Shown piece by piece: positions 23,630 to 30,392 of a DNA stretch of 40,176 nt. The first letter of the stretch is position 1. Each line of letters opens with the position of its first letter. The notes below the pieces were generated by a model, which was given only the letters and a program-made list of their open reading frames with translations, made no database searches and was not told the DNA's origin. The position numbers were made by a program, and so were the translations under genes. The stretch is from JAZQUM01 sp045631305 (lineage in GTDB: Bacteria; Bacillota; Clostridia; Oscillospirales; Oscillospiraceae): assembly GCA_045631305.1 (NCBI GenBank), contig JAZQUM010000144.1, forward strand, positions 1-40,176, read 5' to 3'.

Positions 23630-24448
23630 TTAAGCCTTTTTCTTCTTCAGGAATTCCACCATTTCTTCTACAGTAAGGATGGTGTCCTCTGCGCCGATAT
23701 CGGCATGGGCAGCCATACGGGTAACCTGAGGAGGCAGAATATATGCTTCCTTGATCTTTTCTTCCTGTGCGAATACTTCGCGGGTGGTGCCTTCCAGCAG
23801 CAGCTGACCCTTGCAGAATACCAAAGTGCGCTTAGCGTACTTGGCAACCAGGGACATATCGTGGGTAACCACGATGATGGTGTGGCCCAGTTCATGGAAC
23901 TTCTTAGCGATTTCCATGATCTGAGTACGGCCGCGGTTATCCTGACCGGTGGTAGGTTCATCCAAAATGATAACATCGGGACGCATAGCTGCCACGGATG
24001 CGATAACTACCTTAGCACGTTCACCTGCGGAAAGTGCGGGAGGATAATCTTCTTCCTTACCTTCCAGACCTGCCATGCGGATCGCTTCTTCCACGCGTTC
24101 CTTGACTTCTTCTTCGGGAAGACCAAGGTTCTTGGGACCGTATTCGATTTCCTGATATACGGTATCAGCGAAGAGCTGACGGTCGGGGTTCTGCAGAACG
24201 AAGCCCAGCTTCAGTGCAAGACGAGCAACGGAAAGATCCGTGGTCTTGGTGCCATCTACCAGAATCTCACCGGTAGTGGGGTGCAGAAGACCGGTAAGGT
24301 TCTTCAGCAGAGTGGACTTACCTGCGCCGTTCTGGCCGATGATAGCCACGAACTCGCCCTTTTCGATGGTAAAATTAAGGCCGCGGAGAGCGGTAAAACC
24401 GTTAGGATAAGTGAAAGTTACATTCTTTACTTCTACTGCGTGACTCAT
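23630..24448 (-). CDS. ECF transporter ATPase (second of two)
   Basis: Cytoplasmic ATPase of an energy-coupling-factor vitamin-type transporter, 272 aa. Walker A IGQNGAGKSTLL near residue 37, Q-loop FVLQNPDRQLFADTVYQEIE, Walker B PDVIILDEPTTGQDNRG and switch His VVTHDMS. The ABC signature reads LSAGERAKV rather than LSGGQ. The partner ATPase upstream has the standard signature, so the pair is asymmetric. Its start overlaps the partner's stop by 4 bases. Last gene of the operon. Confidence 0.93.
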   Translation of the reverse strand: MSHAVEVKNVTFTYPNGFTALRGLNFTIEKGEFVAIIGQNGAGKSTLLKNLTGLLHPTTGEILVDGTKTTDLSVARLALKLGFVLQNPDRQLFADTVYQEIEYGPKNLGLPEEEVKERVEEAIRMAGLEGKEEDYPPALSAGERAKVVIASVAAMRPDVIILDEPTTGQDNRGRTQIMEIAKKFHELGHTIIVVTHDMSLVAKYAKRTLVFCKGQLLLEGTTREVFAQEEKIKEAYILPPQVTRMAAHADIGAEDTILTVEEMVEFLKKKKA

Positions 24449-25311
24449 TTAACCACCACCTTTGCAAAATGCTTGTTGAGATATTCGATACCTTCTTCCA
24501 GAGTAATGGGAAGCTCTTCGGTCATTTCTTCGCCTTCTGCAGCCATAGTCATAGCTACCATGGAGGACTGAGGAGCGGATACCCATGCCTTCTTCAGCGT
24601 TTCAATGTCACCGAAAATTTCTCTGGGAGTACCCTGTGCCAGAACTTCACCCTTGTTCAGAACGAGAACGCGGTCTGCAAAGCGGGCGATCTCTTCACTG
24701 TTATGGGTGATCATAACGATGGTCATGCCGTAGTAATCCTTCAGCATCTGGATAACACGGAATACTTCGCCGGTACCAACAGGGTCAAGCTGAGAGGTGG
24801 GTTCGTCCAATACCATGATATCGGGACCCATGGTCAGTGCAGCTGCGATAGCAACACGCTGCTTCTGACCGCCGGAGAGCATCGTGGGGGGGCGATCATC
24901 GTAACCGGTCATGGTAACAACATCCATAGCCCACTTAGCGCGTTCCTTGATCTTTGCGGGATCCATCTTCAGGTTTTCAGCACCGAAGCAAACTTCGTTG
25001 ATAACCTTGGTGGTGAAGAGCTGAGTTTCAGGGTCTTCCAGAACCACGCCGACATTCTGAGAAAGCTCGGAGAGCTTATGTTCCTTGGTGTTAAGGCCGT
25101 TAACGATAACATCGCCCAGCATCTTGCCGCCCTGGCTGTTGGGAATGATACCGGCCAGGAGCAGAGAAAGGGTGGTCTTGCCGGCACCGTTTTCACCGGT
25201 AACTGCCAGGAATTCGCCCTTATCTACGGTAAAGTTAATGTCACGGAGAACATATTCCTTGCCGCGGGGATAACGATAGTACAAGCCTTTTACTTCAATT
25301 ACATGTTCCAT
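24445..25311 (-). CDS. ECF transporter ATPase (first of two)
   Basis: Partner ATPase of the energy-coupling module, 288 aa. Walker A TGENGAGKTTLSLL near residue 37, Q-loop VLEDPETQLFTTKVINEVCF, canonical signature LSGGQKQRVAIAAAL, Walker B DIMVLDEPTSQLDPVG and switch His MITHNSEE. The C-terminal region carries the extension MVAMTMAAEGEEMTEELPIT, typical of longer EcfA proteins. ATG 25311 follows GGAGGGGAAACC. It sits between ecfT and the second ATPase. Confidence 0.93.
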   Translation of the reverse strand: MEHVIEVKGLYYRYPRGKEYVLRDINFTVDKGEFLAVTGENGAGKTTLSLLLAGIIPNSQGGKMLGDVIVNGLNTKEHKLSELSQNVGVVLEDPETQLFTTKVINEVCFGAENLKMDPAKIKERAKWAMDVVTMTGYDDRPPTMLSGGQKQRVAIAAALTMGPDIMVLDEPTSQLDPVGTGEVFRVIQMLKDYYGMTIVMITHNSEEIARFADRVLVLNKGEVLAQGTPREIFGDIETLKKAWVSAPQSSMVAMTMAAEGEEMTEELPITLEEGIEYLNKHFAKVVVK

Positions 25312-25323
25312 GGTTTCCCCTCC

Positions 25324-26142
25324 TTACAGACCAAGATACTTAAGCCCAAAGAAATTGAGCACGCAGAGAGCAACGAGATAGAGAATGATGCATACCAGAG
25401 TGGTGATGTCACCCTTGGAATACTTCAGTTCCTGTACATAGGTACGGGTCTTATCGCAGCCGAACGCACGGGCGTCCATAGCAACACCGATAAGCATAGC
25501 CTTCTTCATAGCGCCGATTACCATAGGTACTACCAGCGCGGGATAAGCCTTGATCTTATCCATCATCTTACCTTCTTCAAATACCATGGAGCCGCGCAGC
25601 TTCTGTGCGTCCATAATGGTATTGACCTGTTCGGTAAGGCTGGGGATCATGTTCAGAGCAGTACTTGCCATATAAGCGATCTTATAGGGAAGACCCAGCT
25701 TAACAAGACCAACAGACATCGTGTTAACATCGGTAGTCATGAGGAACAGGGGCATGATCAGGATCAGGGTGATGAGGCGATAGCTCAGAACGAGACCGTA
25801 TTCAACACCTTCCCAATACACGGTACCTGCGCCACCGATCAGGGGGATAAATTCGGGAATGATGGGATCCAGCAGAACGATAGTACCGTCCTGGAAGATT
25901 GCCTGCATCAAGGTAATAACAGCCATAAGGCCGATCATCAGCTTAATCAAACCAGCGATTCTGGAGAAGGGAATCTTTGCAAGGAACCAAAGACCAACTA
26001 CAGGGAAGAAAATCAGGGAGATAACGAGGAAGCTCTTGGTAGTAAAGATAAATACACTGAAGAGCAGGAAAGCAATGATCTTCACGCGAGGATCAAGCTT
26101 ATGCACCGGGGATTTAAGATCCAAAAATTCAATTCCAGCCAT
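25324..26142 (-). CDS. ecfT: ECF transporter transmembrane (T) component EcfT
   Basis: Membrane scaffold (272 aa) that links the ATPases to the substrate-binding S component. About five or six helices are visible. The two coupling-helix motifs near the C-terminal side of the membrane domain contain the X-Arg-X signatures, seen as AQKLRGSMV and AMDARAFGCDK. ATG 26142 follows GAAGGAGAATT. The ATPase genes follow after 12 bases. Upstream, a GC-rich hairpin separates it from the S-component gene and may lower expression of the T/A module relative to S. Confidence 0.92.
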   Translation of the reverse strand: MAGIEFLDLKSPVHKLDPRVKIIAFLLFSVFIFTTKSFLVISLIFFPVVGLWFLAKIPFSRIAGLIKLMIGLMAVITLMQAIFQDGTIVLLDPIIPEFIPLIGGAGTVYWEGVEYGLVLSYRLITLILIMPLFLMTTDVNTMSVGLVKLGLPYKIAYMASTALNMIPSLTEQVNTIMDAQKLRGSMVFEEGKMMDKIKAYPALVVPMVIGAMKKAMLIGVAMDARAFGCDKTRTYVQELKYSKGDITTLVCIILYLVALCVLNFFGLKYLGL

Positions 26143-26178
26143 TTGAATTCTCCTTCATAATGCTTAGCTTAAATTGCG

Positions 26179-26207
26179 AAAGGGGACGGCCATAAGCCGT
26201 CCCCTTT
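26179..26207 (-). terminator. Intercistronic hairpin between the ECF S and T genes
   Basis: Perfect 12-bp stem AAAGGGGACGGC/GCCGTCCCCTTT with a 5-base loop. On the minus strand it is followed by TTTCGCAATTT, a poor U-tract, so a partial terminator or processing/stability element within the operon is more likely than a full stop. Confidence 0.65.
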
Positions 26208-26247
26208 GCTTATGTATACTGTGTATAACCGGTTTTTTTGCGATAAA

Positions 26248-27027
26248 TTAGTCGTTCTTCTTAGCAGCAGCTTCTGCAGCCATCTTAGCGTCGAGGTCGT
26301 CGCTCTTTTCTTCGCCGTCGTAGTCAGGACCAACATAAACAGAGATCTTGGGCAGACCGATCAGCAGGGGAGTACCAATGATAGCGGAAGCGATGGAGAA
26401 GATTACACGTTCAAAGGGAGACAGCCAAACCATCATGGTGTTGAGCAGTTCGGAAGGAATGTCCATCATGATGAGCATCAGAATGTCACCAACTGCAACG
26501 CCTACGATGTAGCAGGGGAATGCGATCAGAGCCAGACCGAGAACGCGCTTAGCACCACCCTGGTCGAACAGCTTACCGCCAACGATGCCGCCGATGGGAG
26601 CCATGATCAGACCGCTGCCGAATACGCCGCAAGCGAAGATCCAAGCTTCACGGCCCTGGGGGAATACACCGAACCAGATAGCAGTGATGATCACCAGCAT
26701 GATGAAGCCAACTTTCCAGTTCTTTCTGGCCATGTAACCTGCTGCGAAGGTCAGGGACATGTCGGACAGGAAGGTGAAGATGCCGAATACTGCGGTGTGG
26801 GGAGCGATGAAGGAACCGATGATACCACCGATTGCTACGGTCAGAGCGCCGGTCCAGGGACCAAACATGATGCCGGCCAGGGGTGCCAGTGCGGAACCGA
26901 TACTAAAAGTACCGCCGGTACCGAACATGGGGAAGGTGGGAAGCAGACCGGATACAGAGATCAAAGCGGCCCAAACAGCGATCATTGCGGGATGCACTTT
27001 CGGATACTTAGCCAGTTCTTTCTTCAT
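26248..27027 (-). CDS. ECF transporter S component (substrate unknown)
   Basis: Polytopic membrane protein of 259 aa, the presumed substrate-binding subunit of the ECF transporter that follows it. The N-terminal region MKKELAKYPKVHPAMIAVWA leads into helices rich in Gly: GTGGTFSIGSALAPLAGIMF and WTGALTVAIGGIIGSFIAPH. About six helices are visible. It is longer than usual S components (about 170-220 aa), mainly through a hydrophilic C-terminal tail with DYDGEEKSDDLDAKMAAEAA. No known vitamin-specific motif (RibU, ThiT, BioY, FolT, QueT) was recognised, and no known riboswitch precedes it. ATG 27027 follows AGAGGAGG. Confidence 0.82.
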   Translation of the reverse strand: MKKELAKYPKVHPAMIAVWAALISVSGLLPTFPMFGTGGTFSIGSALAPLAGIMFGPWTGALTVAIGGIIGSFIAPHTAVFGIFTFLSDMSLTFAAGYMARKNWKVGFIMLVIITAIWFGVFPQGREAWIFACGVFGSGLIMAPIGGIVGGKLFDQGGAKRVLGLALIAFPCYIVGVAVGDILMLIMMDIPSELLNTMMVWLSPFERVIFSIASAIIGTPLLIGLPKISVYVGPDYDGEEKSDDLDAKMAAEAAAKKND

Positions 27028-27073
27028 AAAAAAATTTCCTCCTCTTTCTACTTGCTTACACTTTTACCGATTA

Positions 27074-27172
27074 TTACCACGGGTAAGCGTCGTTTTGGTA
27101 ATCTTGACCCGTTTTAGAGAACTTGTAAAAACTGCAAACACCGTCTTCAGCGTTTTCAAGCAGTTTCAGCAT
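27074..27172 (-). CDS. Candidate 32-codon leader ORF of the ECF operon
   Basis: An open frame of 32 codons from ATG 27172 to TAA, 46 bases before the S-component start and about 28 bases after the predicted transcription start. The peptide begins MLKLLENAEDGVC and ends TGQDYQNDAYPW. It has three Tyr, two Phe and a single Trp as the last residue. Codons look like those of real genes here (CTG, GAC, GGT, TTC, AAC). There is no good Shine-Dalgarno, which argues against efficient translation. Its last third overlaps mutually exclusive hairpins. It could be a leader peptide, a small protein or chance. No family recognised. Confidence 0.4.
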   Translation of the reverse strand: MLKLLENAEDGVCSFYKFSKTGQDYQNDAYPW

Positions 27173-27206
27173 TTTCAATAAATACGCGGTTCTTATCGAT
27201 GTATGC

Positions 27207-27235
27207 ATTGTACACCACGCCGGGATATCTGTCAA
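27207..27235 (-). promoter_or_regulatory. Sigma-A promoter of the ECF transporter operon
   Basis: Minus strand: perfect TTGACA, 17-base spacer, TACAAT. This predicts a leader of about 170 bases before the S-component ATG. Confidence 0.85.
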
Positions 27236-27261
27236 CAAAACATCCCTGAAATTCATTTTTC

Positions 27262-27303
27262 TTGTACAAATGCACAAAAACAGGAGTTTTGCACAGATGT
27301 GCA
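27262..27303. promoter_or_regulatory. Operator-like palindromes upstream of the ECF promoter
   Basis: TTGTACAA palindrome (27262-27269), TGCACA (27271-27276) and a 14-base inverted repeat TGCACA-GA-TGTGCA (27290-27303), 27 to 68 bases upstream of the -35 box. The position fits an activator or a repressor site; no regulator is identified. Confidence 0.45.
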
Positions 27304-27400
27304 GGGCATCAAAAACCCGTAAACTCAGTAATACCAATGGTTTGCGGGTTTTGGAAAATATCATATTGTTTATAAGACTCAAAATCTTTGGTTATATTGC
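27304..27400. other. Non-coding stretch with one unexplained hairpin
   Basis: Part of the 500-base gene-free region between the DUF896 gene and the ECF S component. The only structure seen is the stem AAACCCGTAAAC/GTTTGCGGGTTT (about 27314-27352; one U-G wobble on the plus strand, one mismatch on the minus) around a 16-base loop, with T4-T5 after it on either strand. It may be a weak extra terminator. No promoter or ORF supports a gene here. Confidence 0.5.
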
Positions 27401-27434
27401 AAAAATTCCCGGGCCGTCAAAAAAGCCCGGGAAT
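27401..27434 (-). terminator. Terminator of the ABC-ylmH-DUF896 operon
   Basis: Perfect 10-bp stem ATTCCCGGGC/GCCCGGGAAT with a 10-base loop and T4 tail on the minus strand, about 90 bases after the DUF896 stop. Confidence 0.85.
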
Positions 27435-27526
27435 GCAAAATATGACTCTTTTTCTGGTGCAGAAACATCACAAAAATCTATATCTTGTGCTCTGCTCCCA
27501 TCGTTAAATGTACTAAAGCCGCTTTT

Positions 27527-27733
27527 TCAGCCACCCTTCTTGCTCAACTTGCGCTTGTTGCCCTTTTCGTCCATAACATAGGTGTTTTTCAGTTCTGCTT
27601 CCAGATTGCCCACCACAGAATTGATATAAATGCGGCGCAGCTTGTCGCGCTCTGCGATTTCTTCTTCGGTGAGGCCTTCTTCCTTGGCCTTCTTAGCCAG
27701 TTCATTGATCCGCTTGATTACATCATCGATCAT
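27527..27733 (-). CDS. DUF896 (UPF0291, YnzC-like) protein
   Basis: Small charged helical protein (68 aa) of the YnzC/UPF0291 family: MIDDVIKRINELAKKAKEEG, then LTEEEIAERDKLRRIYI, ending in a basic tail KGNKRKLSKKGG. Bacillus YnzC is linked to the SOS-regulated yneA operon, but the molecular role is unknown. ATG 27733 follows AAAAGGAGAATG. It lies 27 bases after the ylmH stop and is probably the last gene of that transcript. Confidence 0.92.
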   Translation of the reverse strand: MIDDVIKRINELAKKAKEEGLTEEEIAERDKLRRIYINSVVGNLEAELKNTYVMDEKGNKRKLSKKGG

Positions 27734-27760
27734 AACATTCTCCTTTTATATCCTTTTATA

Positions 27761-28546
27761 TTATATGTATCTTTCCATTTCCACGAAGGTCCTTCCCTTT
27801 TTGGAAACACCCTCAATTTTTGTTACAACAAATTTACCAAGACCCCGGACAGAGATCACGCAACCTTCTTCTACAGCGGCATCCGTTCTTTGGCAAAGAC
27901 GGTGATTCAGCTGCACTTTGCCGCTGTTGATCAGGTCTGCTGCTTTGCTGCGGCTCATACCGAAACCTTCGGCAGCAATACTGTCCAGCCGCAGCGACAT
28001 TACCGTGGCTCGGATGCGGCGGACTTTGGCCTGAGGAATATGCAGTACCTTAGCGGTGATAGACTCCACCTTCAACGCCGTGCGGCCTGCAGAGGTAAAA
28101 TTATGGTACAGGAAATCTGCCACACTGTCCATCACCACGATGTCGGCACTTTTCTCTGTCACCAGAATATCGCCGATTTTTTCACGGGTAAGACCAAGGC
28201 CCATCAGACTGCCCAGAAAGTCACGGTGCGAGAGAGCATTTGCCGTATAGAAAGAGGCCCGCAAAAAACCAAAGGGCAACTCCTCCGGCAGTTCTTCCAT
28301 CCACTCCGGCAGGAAAAAGAGGGCTTTTCGCTCTGCTCCTTCATATCCGCCGAAAAAGAACACTTCCCTCTCCCCTAAACTCCGCAGAATATCCTCAGCG
28401 GCAGACTGTTCCTGTGGGGTGAGAAAATCAGTATGGGTCACAAAAGAACCCCGCCGGCATTGCTCGTATTTATCCAGCACACGGGCAAGGGTCATGCGCT
28501 CTTCCGCCGTGGCGGCTGCGCGGTCCAACAATTCTCGTTTATTCAT
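27761..28546 (-). CDS. ylmH: YlmH-family S4-domain RNA-binding protein
   Basis: RNA-binding protein (261 aa). An N-terminal YlmH domain (QEQSAAEDILRSLGEREVFF) is followed by a C-terminal S4 domain with GFGMSRSKAADLINSGKVQL, then a short beta segment. In Gram-positives ylmH usually lies in the sepF-divIVA division cluster; recent work links YlmH/S4-domain proteins to rescue of stalled 50S subunits. Here it follows an ABC exporter gene and overlaps its 3' end by 8 bases, so the two are translationally coupled. ATG 28546 has GACAGG upstream. Confidence 0.88.
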   Translation of the reverse strand: MNKRELLDRAAATAEERMTLARVLDKYEQCRRGSFVTHTDFLTPQEQSAAEDILRSLGEREVFFFGGYEGAERKALFFLPEWMEELPEELPFGFLRASFYTANALSHRDFLGSLMGLGLTREKIGDILVTEKSADIVVMDSVADFLYHNFTSAGRTALKVESITAKVLHIPQAKVRRIRATVMSLRLDSIAAEGFGMSRSKAADLINSGKVQLNHRLCQRTDAAVEEGCVISVRGLGKFVVTKIEGVSKKGRTFVEMERYI

Positions 28547-30317
28547 GGCCTGTCATCTGCAATTCGTAAAGCTTGGCATATTCTCCGCCCCGCTGCAGCA
28601 GTTCCTCATGGGTGCCTTCTTCGCGGATGCGCCCCTCTTCCACCACCAACACGCGGTCAGCATTTCGCACAGTGGAAAGACGGTGGGCAATCACAAGGCA
28701 GGTGCGGCCCTGGGCAAGTTCATCAAAAGAGCGCTGAATGCGAGATTCGGTAACGCTGTCCAGCGCAGAAGTGGCCTCGTCCAGAATCAGGATAGGGGGA
28801 TTTTTCAGGAAAATACGGGCGATGGAAATGCGCTGCTTCTGCCCACCGGAAAGCCGGACACCGCGTTCACCCACATTGGTTTCAAAACCATCCGGCATAT
28901 CCATAATATCATCATAAATCTCGGCGCGTTTGGCAGCTTCCACCACCTCTTCATAGGTGGCATCGGGACGGCCGTAGCGGATATTTTCCAAAATACTTGC
29001 CGCAAAAAGGAACACATCCTGCTGCACGATGCCGATCTGGCGGCGCAGGGACTGCTGTGTCACAGCGCGAACATCTTTTCCATCCACACAAACGAAGCCG
29101 GAATCCACATCGTAAAAACGGGGGATCAGCTGGCACAAAGTGGTTTTTCCGCCACCGGAAGGGCCAACCACAGCCACGGTTTCCCCTGCAGCAATATGAA
29201 CCGACACATCCCGAAGAACTGCTTCTTCACCGTAGGAAAAGTTCACATTATCCAGAGTGATCTCACCCCGCACAGTTCCCAGTTCTTCTGCATAGGGTGC
29301 ATCTTTCAGATCGGGTTCCATGCGCATCACTTCCACAAAGCGGTTAAAGCCCGCAAAGCCTGCGGCAAAAAGCTCGGTAAACTGCATGAGTTTTCTCACC
29401 GGGGTGGCAAAAGTGGACGTATACAAACTAAAGGTAATGATATCTACAAAGTCCATCTTACCCTGCATATAAAGATAGCCGCCGCCGGCAATTACCGCAA
29501 CGGTAAGAAGAGACATGCAAAGCTCCAGCACAGCAGTGAATTTCCCCATGCTTTTATGGAAAGAGCGTTTAGCACCTTTATAAGTATCGTTGGCACGGAT
29601 AAATTTATCCAGCTCTTCTCTCTCGTTGGCAAAGGCCTTGGCAGTGCGCATACCGGAAAGGCTGCTTTCCAATTCGGCATTGATAGCCCCTGTTTTGGTC
29701 TTTACGGCACGGGAAGTCTCCGTCATATTACGTCGGAAAGCAATCACCGCCACAATAAAGGCAGGCAGCATCACACCGATAACAAGAGCAAGACGCCACT
29801 GAATCGTAAACATCACCGCAAGTGCGCCCACAATGGTCACAGCGGAAACCAGCAGGTTTTCCGGGCCGTGATGGGCAAGCTCGGTAATATCGAAAAGATC
29901 GGTGGTCATGCGGCTCATGAGTTTACCGGTACGGTTTTTGTCATAATAACGGAAACTCAGCTGCTGCATGTGAGAAAAGAGATCGCGGCGGATATCAGCC
30001 TCCACACGGATGCCGAAGGTGTGGCCCCAGTAGCCGATGATATACTCCATAAAAGAGCGCAGGATATATGCTGCCACAATCACCGCCATCACCACGAAAA
30101 AGGCATTGAACTTTGCCTCCGGCAAAAGGCGGTTCATAGCCGCACGGGAAACGAAGGGGAAAGCAAGATCGATCAGCGCCACGCTGAGAGCACAGGCCAT
30201 GTCGATGAAAAAGAGCTTTTTATGGGGCTTGAAATAGGATAAAAAAATGCTGATGCCGGACTTATTCTTAAAATCTTTCTCCTTTATTACTTTCGCCTCC
30301 CCTCCCAGTATTATCAA
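28539..30317 (-). CDS. ABC exporter, fused transmembrane and ATPase domains (start uncertain)
   Basis: MsbA/LmrA-type half transporter of about 580-592 aa. A six-helix exporter domain occupies residues 30-320. The nucleotide-binding domain has Walker A VGPSGGGKTTLC, Q-loop IGIVQQDVFLF, signature LSGGQKQRISIAR and Walker B ILILDEATSALD. The substrate is unknown. The coordinates use the only canonical upstream start, TTG 30317-30315, but this lies at the predicted transcription start and lacks a ribosome-binding site. A strong GGGAGGGGAGG (30296-30306) is instead followed at 8 bases by ATA (30287-30285), which would begin a protein of about 582 aa. ylmH follows with an 8-base overlap. Confidence 0.88.
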   Translation of the reverse strand: MIILGGEAKVIKEKDFKNKSGISIFLSYFKPHKKLFFIDMACALSVALIDLAFPFVSRAAMNRLLPEAKFNAFFVVMAVIVAAYILRSFMEYIIGYWGHTFGIRVEADIRRDLFSHMQQLSFRYYDKNRTGKLMSRMTTDLFDITELAHHGPENLLVSAVTIVGALAVMFTIQWRLALVIGVMLPAFIVAVIAFRRNMTETSRAVKTKTGAINAELESSLSGMRTAKAFANEREELDKFIRANDTYKGAKRSFHKSMGKFTAVLELCMSLLTVAVIAGGGYLYMQGKMDFVDIITFSLYTSTFATPVRKLMQFTELFAAGFAGFNRFVEVMRMEPDLKDAPYAEELGTVRGEITLDNVNFSYGEEAVLRDVSVHIAAGETVAVVGPSGGGKTTLCQLIPRFYDVDSGFVCVDGKDVRAVTQQSLRRQIGIVQQDVFLFAASILENIRYGRPDATYEEVVEAAKRAEIYDDIMDMPDGFETNVGERGVRLSGGQKQRISIARIFLKNPPILILDEATSALDSVTESRIQRSFDELAQGRTCLVIAHRLSTVRNADRVLVVEEGRIREEGTHEELLQRGGEYAKLYELQMTGHE

Positions 30318-30320
30318 AAT

Positions 30321-30349
30321 ATCATACCATACCCTACAGTTCCGCGCAA
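30321..30349 (-). promoter_or_regulatory. Probable sigma-A promoter of the ABC exporter-ylmH operon
   Basis: Minus strand TTGCGC, 17-base spacer, TATGAT. The predicted start of transcription falls around 30313-30315, which overlaps the only canonical upstream start codon of the exporter. Confidence 0.6.
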
Positions 30350-30350
30350 G

Positions 30351-30383
30351 AAAAACCCGCAGCAGGAGTCTGCTGCGGGTTTT
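30351..30383. terminator. Terminator of the zinc-ribbon/Ig-like protein gene
   Basis: Perfect 13-bp stem AAAACCCGCAGCA/TGCTGCGGGTTTT with a 6-base loop and an extra A/T run; it lies 10 bases after the stop at 30393. Confidence 0.9.
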
Positions 30384-30392
30384 AGTCTTTAC

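Noticed and set aside
27028..27206. Known riboswitch (TPP, FMN, preQ1, tetrahydrofolate, cobalamin) ahead of the ECF S component
   Set aside because: None of the conserved cores of these classes could be found by eye in the leader.
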